Assembly: GCA_022559845.1 (NCBI GenBank)
Contig: CM040123.1
Location: 319,095,933-319,159,932 of the forward strand
Length of the DNA stretch: 64,000 nucleotides
Direction: 5' to 3'
Source: Amorphophallus konjac
Taxonomy: Eukaryota; Streptophyta; Magnoliopsida; Alismatales; Araceae
Part shown: piece by piece, positions 22,956 to 33,661 of the stretch
Numbering within the stretch: position 1 is the stretch's first letter
How the letters are laid out: each line of letters begins with the position of its first letter
The notes under the pieces: generated by a model
Seen by the model: only the letters and a program-made list of their open reading frames with translations
Told to the model about the DNA's origin: nothing
Database searches by the model: none
Translations under genes and position numbers: made by a program

Positions 22956-23384
22956 TCATAGTCACAGAGAAAATTTTGGAACCCAAAACTGTTTGGGCTC
23001 CGAAGCAGAAATAGAACAATTCATACATGACAACAAGATTTTTGGGATCCACGCTTGTTTGAGAGCTGGTTGGTTGGAGGATTTTTCGACATTTTTTCTA
23101 TTGTCTCTCTTCTTCTCAGCATTAGCAGGCTGAATTTTTTTTGACTTGTTATTTGTCCTGCCACCATTGTTCCTTGCAATTTGATTGTTTTTGTGCCAGT
23201 GCCTAGGCCAATTAGTATTCAGAAAATAGTGGCCAACGTTGGTCCTTGGCTAACTGTAGGTGGTTTGTTTCCTAGAAGCCCATATTCTAGACTGCCCAAC
23301 CCAGTTTCTAGCCTGAGGTCTGTATGTCTGTGTGGTACATGACTGATATCTAGATCTCCCTTGAGCTCTATCCCATCCAGACTT

Positions 23385-25407
23385 CTAGAATTGTTGTGGC
23401 TCCACATGATGATAGGTCTGGACTCTGGGGTGGTGGAAGTGGCTCGATTGACTTCTGGCAGAAGTGTTTCTACCTTGCACCCTAGACTCACTTGACTTCT
23501 TCATGGGTGAGGGTTGAGTCTTCCTCTGAACTGCTGGCGGTGACTTGTTAACCCTAGCCTGGGGTTTTGGTGTGCGCGAAGGTTGACCCCTAATCTGAAC
23601 TCTACCCTGAGAAGTAGGACAATGTGTACTATCATAGCTAGACTCACCCATTTTCTGCTTGCCCTTGTCATTAGCACTGGGCAATTTGGAATCAACAACT
23701 TTAACAGCAGACTTTACGTTGCTCATCTTGATGAAGGACCCCTTTTCTTTCTCAGCAACAAATGAAATTGTTTTCAAAGCAAAACTCCCTTTAGCTGTGA
23801 GGTTATACCCGAGGCCTTCTCTTCTGAAATTTACTTTTGACCTTAAGAGTGCATTCAAATTATCAGATCCTTGGGTCATGTTTTCGATAGTTTTCTTTTT
23901 ATCTTCATTCTCTTTTTCTAGGTGATCAATTGAATTTTTTAGTTCATGGTTAACACCTAGTACAACTTCATATTTCTCATTAACAATTTTCATTTCATTT
24001 TCATAATTTTGCAATTTCAATTTTAATTCATCAATCATATTTTTCAGATTATCATTTTCTCTTCCAGAATCTATCAATGTATGCTTAACATTATCAACTT
24101 CAGCACATGAAATTTTTAACATGTCATTTTCAGATTGCAAGCAGGCAAATTTATCTGACATAGTTTTGTCATTCATAAGAGAATTTACTTTCTTCTTCAA
24201 ATGCATGTTCTCTTTTCTGATATCATCTACCTTATCTAGCAAATCTTCGTAAGCATCTTCCCAATCTGAAATAGTGTAATGCTCAAAAGGAGATGATACC
24301 TCGTCGGAGTCTTCCACTTCTTTTTCATCATTTCTGGCCATCAGAAAGATGGGCTTTTCTTCGTCTTCACTTTCTGATGTGCTGCTCAAAGTGCCCTCGT
24401 CCTCGTCGCTCCATGTGCTCACCATTGCTCTTCCTTTGGGAGCTTTCTTCTTGGCTTTCTCTTTCAGCTTCTGGAGCTCTGGACAGTCGGCCTTCATATG
24501 ACCGGCCTTCCTGCAATGGTAACAGACATTAGTGTCAATTTTCTTGGCAGAATTAGATTTGTACCTGTTGTATCTCCTTCCGCCATATTGTCTTTGGCTG
24601 AAATTTCTTCCTTCCTTCCTGAGAAATCTTCTGAACTCTCTGGTCAGCATTGCTATCTGATCTCCTTCAATTTCCGATCCAGAGAGACTGATCACTAGAC
24701 GATCCATTGTGGCTGGATCGACTGGAACAACTGGCGCTTGCCTTCAGAGCTATAGGCTGCTTCTTTTTCTCGAGCTCCTCTGTCTTTGGAAGATTCATTT
24801 CATAAGTCATCAATGAACCTATCAACTCGTCCACTTTGGTGTTCTGGAGATCCCTCGACTCCTCAATAACTGTCGCTTTTGTATGCCATACTGGAGTCAG
24901 GGATCGCAGTATCTTTCTCACGATTTCATAATCAGAATAGTTTTTCCCCAGATTTCTGAGACCATTAGTTATGAGGGTAAGACGCGCGTACATCTCAGTG
25001 ATGGTCTCGCTGGGCTTCATCCTGAAGGCTTCATACTCTGAAACTAGTAAATTAGCCTTGGTCTCTCTCACCTGAGAGGTTCCCTCGTAGATAACCTCCA
25101 GCTTATCCCACATCCCTTTCGCTGTGGCACACGAGGAGACTCTTGCAAATTCAGTGGGATGTAGAGCACACGGTATGGCATTGATGGCACTCCAGTTGAG
25201 AGTAGATTTCCTGATCTCCTCTCTCGTCCATATATCCTCATTAGGATGCAGCTCGAATGGTCCTTTACTGACCACCTTCCAAATTTCATAGTCTTTCGCC
25301 CTCAGAAAAACTTGCATACGGTTCTTCCAGTATGCGTAGTTCGACCCGTCAAAGTATGGGGGCTTCGTGGTGGAATGTCCTTCAGCCGTCATCCCTCTTG
25401 CATCCAT
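23385..25407 (-). pseudogene. Level 2: SIRE-type gag
   Basis: The N-terminal frame starts at 25407 (MDARGMTAEG) with PPYFDGSNYAYWKNRM, the start of the UBN2-type gag domain, and LLVSEYEAFRMKPSETI. It ends at 24667. A frameshift near 24690 continues in the second frame (24707-23385) with a zinc knuckle CYHCRKAGHMKADC (about 24483-24524), an acidic Ser/Glu tract, a long coiled coil (about residues 150-290) and a basic Ser/Pro/Gln tail. Gag packages RNA and forms the particle. The coiled coil and basic tail are typical of SIRE and absent in shorter copia gags. The frameshift breaks it. Confidence 0.88.
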
Positions 25408-25448
25408 GGCCGTTTCTCTTCAGGACGTTGATCCCTGCAGAAGAGTTA

Positions 25449-25461
25449 GGCTCTGATACCA
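25449..25461 (-). other. Level 2: primer binding site, initiator tRNA-Met
   Basis: Coding strand TGGTATCAGAGCC, two bases inside the 5' LTR, complementary to the 3' end of plant initiator tRNA-Met. Confidence 0.9.
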
Positions 25462-25463
25462 AG

Positions 25464-26661
25464 TGTTAGGATGCGATATACGATCTAGAGGGGGTGAATA
25501 GATCAGTCACCCAATTAAAACCAACAACAACAGCTCCAAGTGCGGAATTAAAACAAGCTGCTGTTGGACGACAGAAGGATAAACAACACTATCAATGAAA
25601 GCCGACCTAACAGATCTAAATAAAGACGGTCCTAAGCATTCATCTACTACGGATCGAAGAAATAAACAGGATGCACACAAGCCACACAGCAATCGCACAG
25701 TAGTCAGAGATTTTTAAGGTGGTTCGATCTCAAACCCGAGATCTACGTCCACCCCACACTCCAAACCGGAATGTGGCTTCTACTGCTGATACACAGCTTC
25801 GCTGATCCACAGCTTTGGGGTCAAAACCCTACAGACCGCTGGGCGTTACAGCTTATGCCGTCTAGAGGAATCCTCCTCTGCAAACCGCTGGGGACTTACA
25901 GCTTTACCCGTCCAGAGGAATCCTCCTCTGCAAACCGCTGAGCTTCACAGCTTGCTCCGCTGACACACAGCTTGGAAACGCATTTTCAGAAACGAAAAAG
26001 AAAACAAGCGAAGAAACAAACGAACCCACTAGGGGAATGTAGCTCAACACTGAGCAATTTCAGCTCCGATTCTGAACCGAGAGACTGAGGAACAAGCACT
26101 CACAATATTCTCTCAGACACCTCTCTTTCAACTTTCTCCTTCTCTTCTTCTCTCTTTCTTCTTGTTCTCTTCTCTCTGAATCGTGCAAGCTCTCTCTGCT
26201 TCTGCTCTTTCGAAGTATGTTCACGATCACTTTTCTCCTGAGGAAGAAGCTTCTTATTTATAGAACAGTAGAAGGATAGGGCGTGTGGTCACCACAATTC
26301 CCGCCCAAACACCTTCGTCACGTGGCGGCATCACAGCATAGCTGCTTTCCACGTGTCACGATCCTGGCACTTTCTTCAATCTTGGATCACGTGCCCTTCT
26401 TAGTCTTTACGAAAAGGCACCTGTCAAGGCATCAGATATAGGTCATATTCAGACAATTATACGATATAAAAAGGAGATTGCACATAGTAGAGATTTTGAT
26501 ACACGGACTCAATTGTGGTGTTCACATACACATGCACAGACTCAATCATCTCTTCAAAAGCAGATGCACAGACATGGTTTCAACACAAAGCCTACGGATA
26601 CATCGACTGGGTGTGTGCAATGGGCACGTATTGCACTGACCTGATGACTTGCCACTGAAGA
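25464..26661 (-). repeat. Level 2: 5' LTR, first part
   Basis: Begins TGTTAGGATGCG like the 3' LTR and matches it to 18669. It is then interrupted by level 3 at GAAGA (26657-26661). The rest of this LTR is at 36567-37050. Confidence 0.92.
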
Positions 26662-27929
26662 TGTTGGCCAAGAGAGATGGCGGACAAGAAGGGGGGTTGA
26701 ATTGTCCCCTTGCCGAGATGGCGATTTTAACAACTTTCTAAACTAAATGCAATGGAATTAAAACAAACTGAGTTGATTAGCCTAAACTAACATGAGATCT
26801 GAAAAGTTCTCTCGATCTTTCCGATCTCACTCGTAAGACCAATCCAACAAGCGATGAACGATTACTAATAACGGATAGCAGAGCTAGCAAAGTGTAGTGG
26901 TGTAGTGAAATAAAAATCAATAAGATAACCTGTGAAAGGAGATAGGAGAAATGGACAGTCACACAGGCAATCACAATGAACACAGGGATTTTTAAGGTGA
27001 TTCGGGACCACGACGGGCTCCCTACGTCCACCCCTCACCAAACCCCGTGAGGCTTCACTAACACGCTACCGAAGTAGCAACACGGGGATGAACCCCACAC
27101 CACACACGCTGCCTCTGCAGCAAAACACACACAAGGCCTGGCCCCAACACGCTGCCACTGCAGCACACACACACACACACGTTCGGGGAACGTACCCCGG
27201 ACACGACAACCACACGGAGACACAGCTCTGCACACAAACACAGATATTTGAGTTTGAGAAAATCAAAGGATATACAATATACGCCAAGTAGTATGTGAAT
27301 AATGATCAACTATGAACCACACAATGAGATAAGCATAAATAGAATGTAGAAATATCTCCTTGGTTCTCCAATAGAGATAAGCATATCTTTCTTGAAACTT
27401 AGGTTGGAGAAGGTCTTATCCGCAGCTGGTTGGAGTAGTAGTTCGTCCTCCTTGAGGATCCAAGTTTGTTCGTTCAAGTCCTAGCTCCAATCAAGCCTGC
27501 ACACATCAAGAAAAGGTGAAACATTATGCTCAACATCTTGTATTTGTTAACAGGGACATGACAAACAAATAAAGGAAGATTTATATGCATTCCCCTTTGA
27601 ATGTCCCACAACTCCCTTCAATCAGTAGGTAGGGTGCGCTGGAAGTTGATCCTTGGAGTGGAAGCAGTCGGACATGAAGTTCCAAACGCCCAAAACCTTG
27701 AACCGGGGAGAGCAGCAACTGCAGCTCCTAGAACTGGACACAGGCTCGCGGACGGCGACTTCTGCAGCTTCTTCTTCCTTCTCCTTGATGAAGCAACGCC
27801 CTCCTTCACGTTCTTCTTCTCCTCCTTCCCTTCTCCTTCAACAGACCACACACGTTCCTCTCCTTCTTCCTGCAAGATAAACACGTTAGAGCTCAAGAGG
27901 GTTCTCATCGATCGGAAGATAAAGGCGGC

Positions 27930-27937
27930 TATTTATC
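27930..27937 (-). promoter_or_regulatory. TATA-like box in level-3 LTR
   Basis: Coding strand GGATAAATAG, conserved at 34929-34936 in the other LTR, with the motif array upstream. Confidence 0.45.
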
Positions 27938-28397
27938 CAAGGGGATTGAACCCCCAAGGGACTTAAAAGCCCTTTCCAAACCCCCTTCACAACACATACA
28001 AGAAGCAAAGGTCGCCCTAAGGTCATTAAGGTCAAACGAAGTAAAGGCAGAGAAGATGCATTAACGTGTGTAGCTCAAAATGCAAAAGCACAGACCTATG
28101 TATGCAAAATACAGAGATTTGTGTAGTGGCAGTGTATGCATCAGAACACGTAGACTTGAATGCATGGTTGCGAATGTATGGACTTTGAATGCATGATAAC
28201 GAGTGTATAGACTTTGTATGCATTGAAAGGATTGTACAGACTTTGTCTTGAAGGATGCATATGCATATAGGAATGTGTGGACTTTGAATATAAATGCTTG
28301 GACATGCCTTCAACGAGTGTGCAGACTCTGGGTGTACTGTGCAAACGATGCACAGATATGCTCTGAACACGGGCTGTACAGACTTGATCGATGTATG

Positions 28398-28590
28398 CAC
28401 AAGATGATGTATAGACTTGATCTTGCGAACACAGGCTGTACAGACTTTGAATGATGCATGCACAAGACGATGTACAGACTTGATCTTGCGAACACAGGCT
28501 GTACAGACTTTGAATGATGCATGCACAAGACGATGTACAGACTTGATCTTGCGAACACAGGCTGTACAGACTTTGAGTAATGCATGCAGA
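28398..28590. repeat. 63-bp tandem repeat, three copies, level-3 3' LTR
   Basis: Unit with CAAGACGATGTACAGACTTG and GCGAACACAGGCTG. Successive CACAAGACG starts at 28461 and 28524 give an exact 63-bp period. Frames read through it (about 210 residues on the minus strand) because 63 is a multiple of 3; they are not genes. A counterpart lies at 35397-35589. Confidence 0.85.
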
Positions 28591-29562
28591 CTTGTTGTGC
28601 GTGTGCGAGACAATGTATAGACTTGATGCACGGACAAGGCATATGCATGAACAAGCCACACATAATGTATAGACTTTGCGTGGATGAGGCAAGGCTAGCG
28701 GATGTATAGACTTGCTCAGCCGTGTGGCGTGCAACCAGACGATGTATAGACGTTCTGTGCCTGCAACAACGTGTGCACTGACTATGAAGCTCGTGTGCAC
28801 AAGATTTGCACCGAGTATATGAATGCATAAAACTAAATCTGCACCGATTGGAGTGTGTATGCATATGACGAAATGAGCACTGAGGTTGTTATGAACAAGC
28901 TACAGGAAAATGAATTACCTTGGAATAAGATTGCACCGAGGTTGTTATGCCTATAGACTGAGTCGACGCATCCACTTTAGTGCGTCGACGCACTCTATAT
29001 ATCAGAACCCATATGACATATATGTGCACTGACACGAATGAGTGCAAGATTAACTAAAACAACGATAGCACTTACCAAATGATCAAATGAGTCTTCCAAG
29101 GCATGAGAAAGCTATTTTCAATTAACACATGGATCACAGTTGCAATCCAAGGAAAACTAAACTTGCACAGTCTAATGCAAGCTAACACAACAAAACTAAA
29201 ACTTACAAAATATGATTCAACCAAGCTGCACAGAGAATTCCATCTCAGATCAAAAAAATCAAGATCTATCCTATTAAGTCAAGCACAATCAAAACCAATT
29301 TGAACTTAACTTATCCACACTCAGTATGAGTAGACACAAGTTCATATGATATGTTAAAGCAGTGAAGCTGGCCATCCAAATGCAAGTATATACATGGAGA
29401 ATTGTTAAGGCCAGTCAACCCAAGAGCATCCTAACCTGTAAAACAGAGTATCAACATGTGAGCTCGTTTTTCATGAAAATGCCATTAAACATAAAACACA
29501 CAATACATTGGAATCATCAAAACCATTGTCAAGGACAACGAGGGGGCGCACAGAACCCAACA

Positions 29563-29577
29563 ATCTCCCCCTTTTTG
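29563..29577 (-). other. Level 3: polypurine tract
   Basis: Coding strand CAAAAAGGGGGAGAT before the 3' LTR, identical to that of level 2. Further C/T-rich tracts of the same kind occur at about 29610, 30827 and 30860. Confidence 0.85.
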
Positions 29578-31870
29578 ATGATGACAATATATTATGACAA
29601 TTCAAAGTTCTCTCCCCCTTTGGCATTATCAAAAAATAGGAACCTTCCAAAAATGAATTAGACATGAACGCACGAACCCAACAATGAACCTTCTACTAGA
29701 GCAAGGTGTACAAACCAAATTCCAAGCAAGAAAATGAGACTCTATGTACATTTTGCAAGATGATGAAATTATGTCCAAACGAGCAGATTTTGAACAGTAA
29801 GTGAAGAGTATGAATGAACTATGCACAAGTGTATGATCTAACTATCCTATATGCAAAATCTGAAAACTGAATATGCACAGAGTGCATAGTGCTCAAGAGC
29901 ACGTTATTCTCCCCAATTGTCACGAACAAAAACCAACTGACAATGGGTTATTTAAGCTGTTATCTACATGTATAACCTATAGATGCATGTAAATGAAATG
30001 AAGCACTTTATGAACAGACAGATCAAACATTCAGGCACTCAAGCATGCATAGTTAAGTATAGACTCATGCAAGTCTCTTCGGGACGGGTGTAAGGATAAT
30101 GCAGTTGATCGTTGAACATGAAGTGCATGAACAATACTAAGAAGGTCGTGCTTACATAAATAAAGTACTACATTAACCATGAAAGACGACTGATTCATAA
30201 ACGACATTCAAACAATCAAACCCAATGTGCATAAGTGAAGATTGAGCAATGAAGTTCAAGACAGTATAGAAAAACAGATTTTCTAAAGAACACTAAAGAG
30301 AACTTCTCATTCATACACTTTCATACACAATGCTCGAGTATCAGTAGCTACGTATGACCCCAATTTTGAATTACTAAAACTGGTGTGACTAACCTTTTGA
30401 CACGAGTCATGCCCTTTGTTTCAGGGGCAATTCCCGGTTACTCAGTTTCGTCACTTTTTATAATGTGGATGAGACACTTTTCGACGCGAGTTGTATCCTT
30501 TGTCTCAGGGACACTTCCCGGCTACTCGGTGGCAAATCACACTTATTTTCATATGATTAATTTCTCCTTTCGACGCGAGTTTCCTCCTTTATTTAAGGGG
30601 GGATTCCCGGCTACTCGAATCCACGTTCCACTATAAGACTTTTTGGTGGGGTATATAGTTTTTTCCTCACGAGACATGTGAATTTCATGTAGAGAATCAA
30701 AAGTCCTTAAAAGTGTAGAGTAGAAAATCGCAATCCTTATTAAATTGAATCATTATCTCAAAAGGTGCATTTTGTGTGGGTGGTTGTATTGAATGTAAAA
30801 GATGAATTAGCCTTATCATAGTAATGTCTCCCCCTAAATGTATGCACGGTTATAAAAAATCTCCCCCTAAATATATGCCATGTAACAAACATGTCTAAAT
30901 CAATACAATTTTATTTAGCAAAGGATGAGTCATAGGAGTCAAAAAGTGGCTGTATATTATATACATTCAAACAAGCACTGAACTGAAGTTTTCAAGCATG
31001 TTGATTTCTGGTACGTGGCGGAGAACGTAGGTCCGAAGACCACCATCACGCATGAAGAAAGCTTCCAGTTGGACATAATCCAACTTTCCACTATCGCTAT
31101 TTGATATACCGAATAACCATGGCATTCAAGCACACGTGTATGAATTATATGCATGTAACTTGAAAAGATGATTGAAAAATTATTCCTATTCACAAGTATG
31201 CAAAGATGTGCATGATATGTGCATGAAAGTAAGTATGCAGCCTGTGTATGCATAAGTGAACTATGTATGCACATGTGAACCGTTATTTACAAGAAGTGAT
31301 TAAAAGTATGAAAACTTTTATGTTTAAACTGAAGGATTCAAGAACTGAATTGTTTATTGGAAGATGTAAAACAGATAGTGTGAAAGACTCTATGAACAGT
31401 GTAAAGCGTTCAAAACCAAACTTTTATTTGCGAAGCAAAAGAGAAGGTGTGTATTAAAAGCCATATATGTCTGAGGTTAAGCATTCAAGAACTAAATTTA
31501 TTCACATGTTGTGAAAAGAGAAGCATTCAAGACAAGTACTCATCAAACTCAAAAGATCTCAGCATTTCAACAGTTGACAAGAGTCAGTGAGGCAGAATTG
31601 TAAACATTTTTCTCCAAGATCAAGTTTTACCTTTTTAGATTCTTCAACATAAACCAAACCAAAGAAGTTCTCAACATCAAACATTTTCTTTCTCACCTTG
31701 AGTGTCCTTTATTAATTAAAATTTCTTGACCTCAAGGCGCCCCTGCAAAGTAAATTCTCATTTTGGCAATTTGGGTACCCAAGCCATCTTGGGTCCCGAA
31801 GGGTTAGTGTTAACATGAACAGATGGATTCTTGTATCTCCTAGCAAACCAATCATCATCATTTCTCATGG
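29578..31870 (-). other. Level 3: non-coding 3' region
   Basis: About 2.3 kb without a convincing gene. It holds the extra polypurine-like tracts and a threefold repeat (30385-30620). No pol remnant is recognisable. Confidence 0.6.
30385..30620. repeat. Threefold 60-bp repeat in level 3
   Basis: The phrase CTTT-CGACGCGAGT...TTCCCGGCTACTCG occurs near 30390, 30477 and 30567, spaced about 90 bp, with short variable inserts between copies. Confidence 0.7.
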
Positions 31871-33595
31871 TGGAACAATCATCCATTGAATGACCATTCT
31901 CACCACAATAATAGCAATTGGAAGATTTTCCTTTCAAAAATCAATTGTCATCATTCTTCATTACATGACAATCATTCATCACATATCCATTTCGACCACA
32001 GTAATGACAGGAAAAATTCTTTCTGAGAAACCATTCATCATCATTTTTCTTAACGAAGCAATTTTCAAAGACATGACCATTTAAACCACAGTAGAAGCAA
32101 TGCATGTTGTGGTTCTTCTTTATGAATATGTCATGATTTATGAAACCATCAACATTTTTCATTCTTGACTTTAATGCTTCTTCATCATCAAGTTTCATCA
32201 AGTAACAATCATACATATCATGGCCATATTGTCCACAATAATAACATGAAACATTTCTCCTTCTACTTGGTGCATGATTATGTTTAACAACAGGGGGTTT
32301 TGCATGCACAGAAGAGCAATCAACAACATTTTTCTGTGTTTCATTTTCTTTTACAGATTTGGACATGAGTTCATTCAAACTTTTTATTTGACTTTCTAAA
32401 GACAAGATGTGCAATTCAGAACTAGCCAACTCTTCCTCACAAGACGCAATTTTCTCATTCAACAACAAATTGATGCTTTTGTAACTTTCAACTTCTTTTT
32501 CAAGAATATGCGAATTGTCACAGTCATCAACAATCACACTTTTTCCTTTTTCAACCTTTTCAAGATTTTTCAATCTACTTTCGAGTAAGGAAATTTGAAT
32601 CAATAAAGCATTATTTTCATTTTGGAGTTTTTCAAATGAATTTTTGCTCATAGAAGTGTGTTCAAATTCTCACTTGAAAACTCACTTTTTCATCAACTAT
32701 TTTATTCATTGCTCCATTGGATTCAAATTCGTCATTCAAATTCCTAAAGCTTTCAATTTCTTTTCTTAATTCCTTCAGTTTTTCAGACTATCAGTAGATA
32801 TGCATTTCTCTTTTTCAAGCAAAAACAATCTTTCAGACATGTCAGAATTCAGCATTTTCAGATTCTCATTATCTTTCTCAATTTTTTGACATTCTGAAAT
32901 TTTAGCTAATAAAGATTTATTTTCAGTTGTTAAACATGAAGTGGTTTCTTTGTGCATATCGACTTCAAGCAACAGGATTTCAGCCAACTTCCTAAGCTCA
33001 AAACATTCAGTACATGATAAATTAACATCACGAGCACTTTCAATTTCAAAGCACTTTGCACATGAAGAGTTAACATGTGGAACATCATCAAGTTTCCTTT
33101 CATTTTTCTGTTTTCAGATTTTAGTGCTTTGTATCTTTCAACCAGTTCATCGTAAGCATTCGGCAATTCATCATAACTCAATTCATCATCATCATCATCA
33201 TCAGAATTGGAGTTAGAGTTTACCTTCGAACTCTCCTCGCATTGACGCTCAATTTCATTGTTTGCAACGAGGCAGTCACCATCGTTGCAACTTTCTTTTT
33301 GGGCTTCGATCAGCCCGTCCCAGATTTCCTTGGCAGATCTGCAGTTGGGAACAAATGAAAATTTGTTAATATTTACTGCTGCCTTAAGAACATTCAAAAC
33401 ATAAACATTTTCAGAATTCATTCTTTTATGCTCGTCGGTCCATTTTAGTTCATTTTTGGGCAGACTGTGAGGACCATGAGTGATTAGATTCATAAGCTTC
33501 GGATCAGTATTAGTAATCCACACACAAAGTTTTCCAAGCCATAAAGAATAATCAAAACCATCAAAGACGGGAAGCACATTTACACTAGCCATCAT
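31870..33595 (-). pseudogene. Level 3: gag with four CCHC zinc knuckles
   Basis: Starts at 33595 (MMASVNVLPVFDGFDYSLW), a UBN2-type gag opening, with SAKEIWDGL. An acidic run follows (about residues 130-140), then after a frameshift near 33100 a SIRE-like CTECFELRK segment and coiled coil. A second shift leads to 32651-31941, another coiled coil followed by knuckles CYYCGQYGHDMYDC (from 32246), CFYCGLNGHVFENC (from 32099) and CHYCGRNGYVMNDC (from 32009). After one TGA (TGG to TGA) a fourth, CYYCGENGHSMDDC (from 31916), is in the same frame, then MAWVPKLPK, the WVPK motif that precedes protease in SIRE. The third knuckle has Tyr-Val where the usual His stands. Most copia gags have one or two knuckles. 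Confidence 0.85.
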
Positions 33596-33646
33596 GAAAC
33601 GATCTTTTCTCTACGACCGCAAGGTCGACTAAAAAATCAGAGACGA

Positions 33647-33659
33647 GGCTCTGATACCA
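33647..33659 (-). other. Level 3: primer binding site, initiator tRNA-Met
   Basis: Coding strand TGGTATCAGAGCC two bases inside the 5' LTR, the same site and spacing as in level 2. Confidence 0.9.
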
Positions 33660-33661
33660 AT

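Larger units (their letters stand above)
26662..29562 (-). repeat. Level 3: 3' LTR
   Basis: 2901 bp, TG...CA. It contains a TATA-like GATAAATAG at 27930-27937, a 63-bp tandem repeat, and many TGTACAGACTT/TGTATAGACTT motifs upstream of it in the transcription direction. Confidence 0.92.

Noticed and set aside
27601..27966. A 121-residue frame present at both 27601 and 34600
   Set aside because: Identical position in the two level-3 LTRs, no domain, no reason to expect a gene in an LTR.
28032..28864. Overlapping minus-strand frames of 180-220 residues
   Set aside because: They translate the 63-bp tandem repeat and motif array of the level-3 LTR; the same frames recur in the other LTR at 35140-35863.
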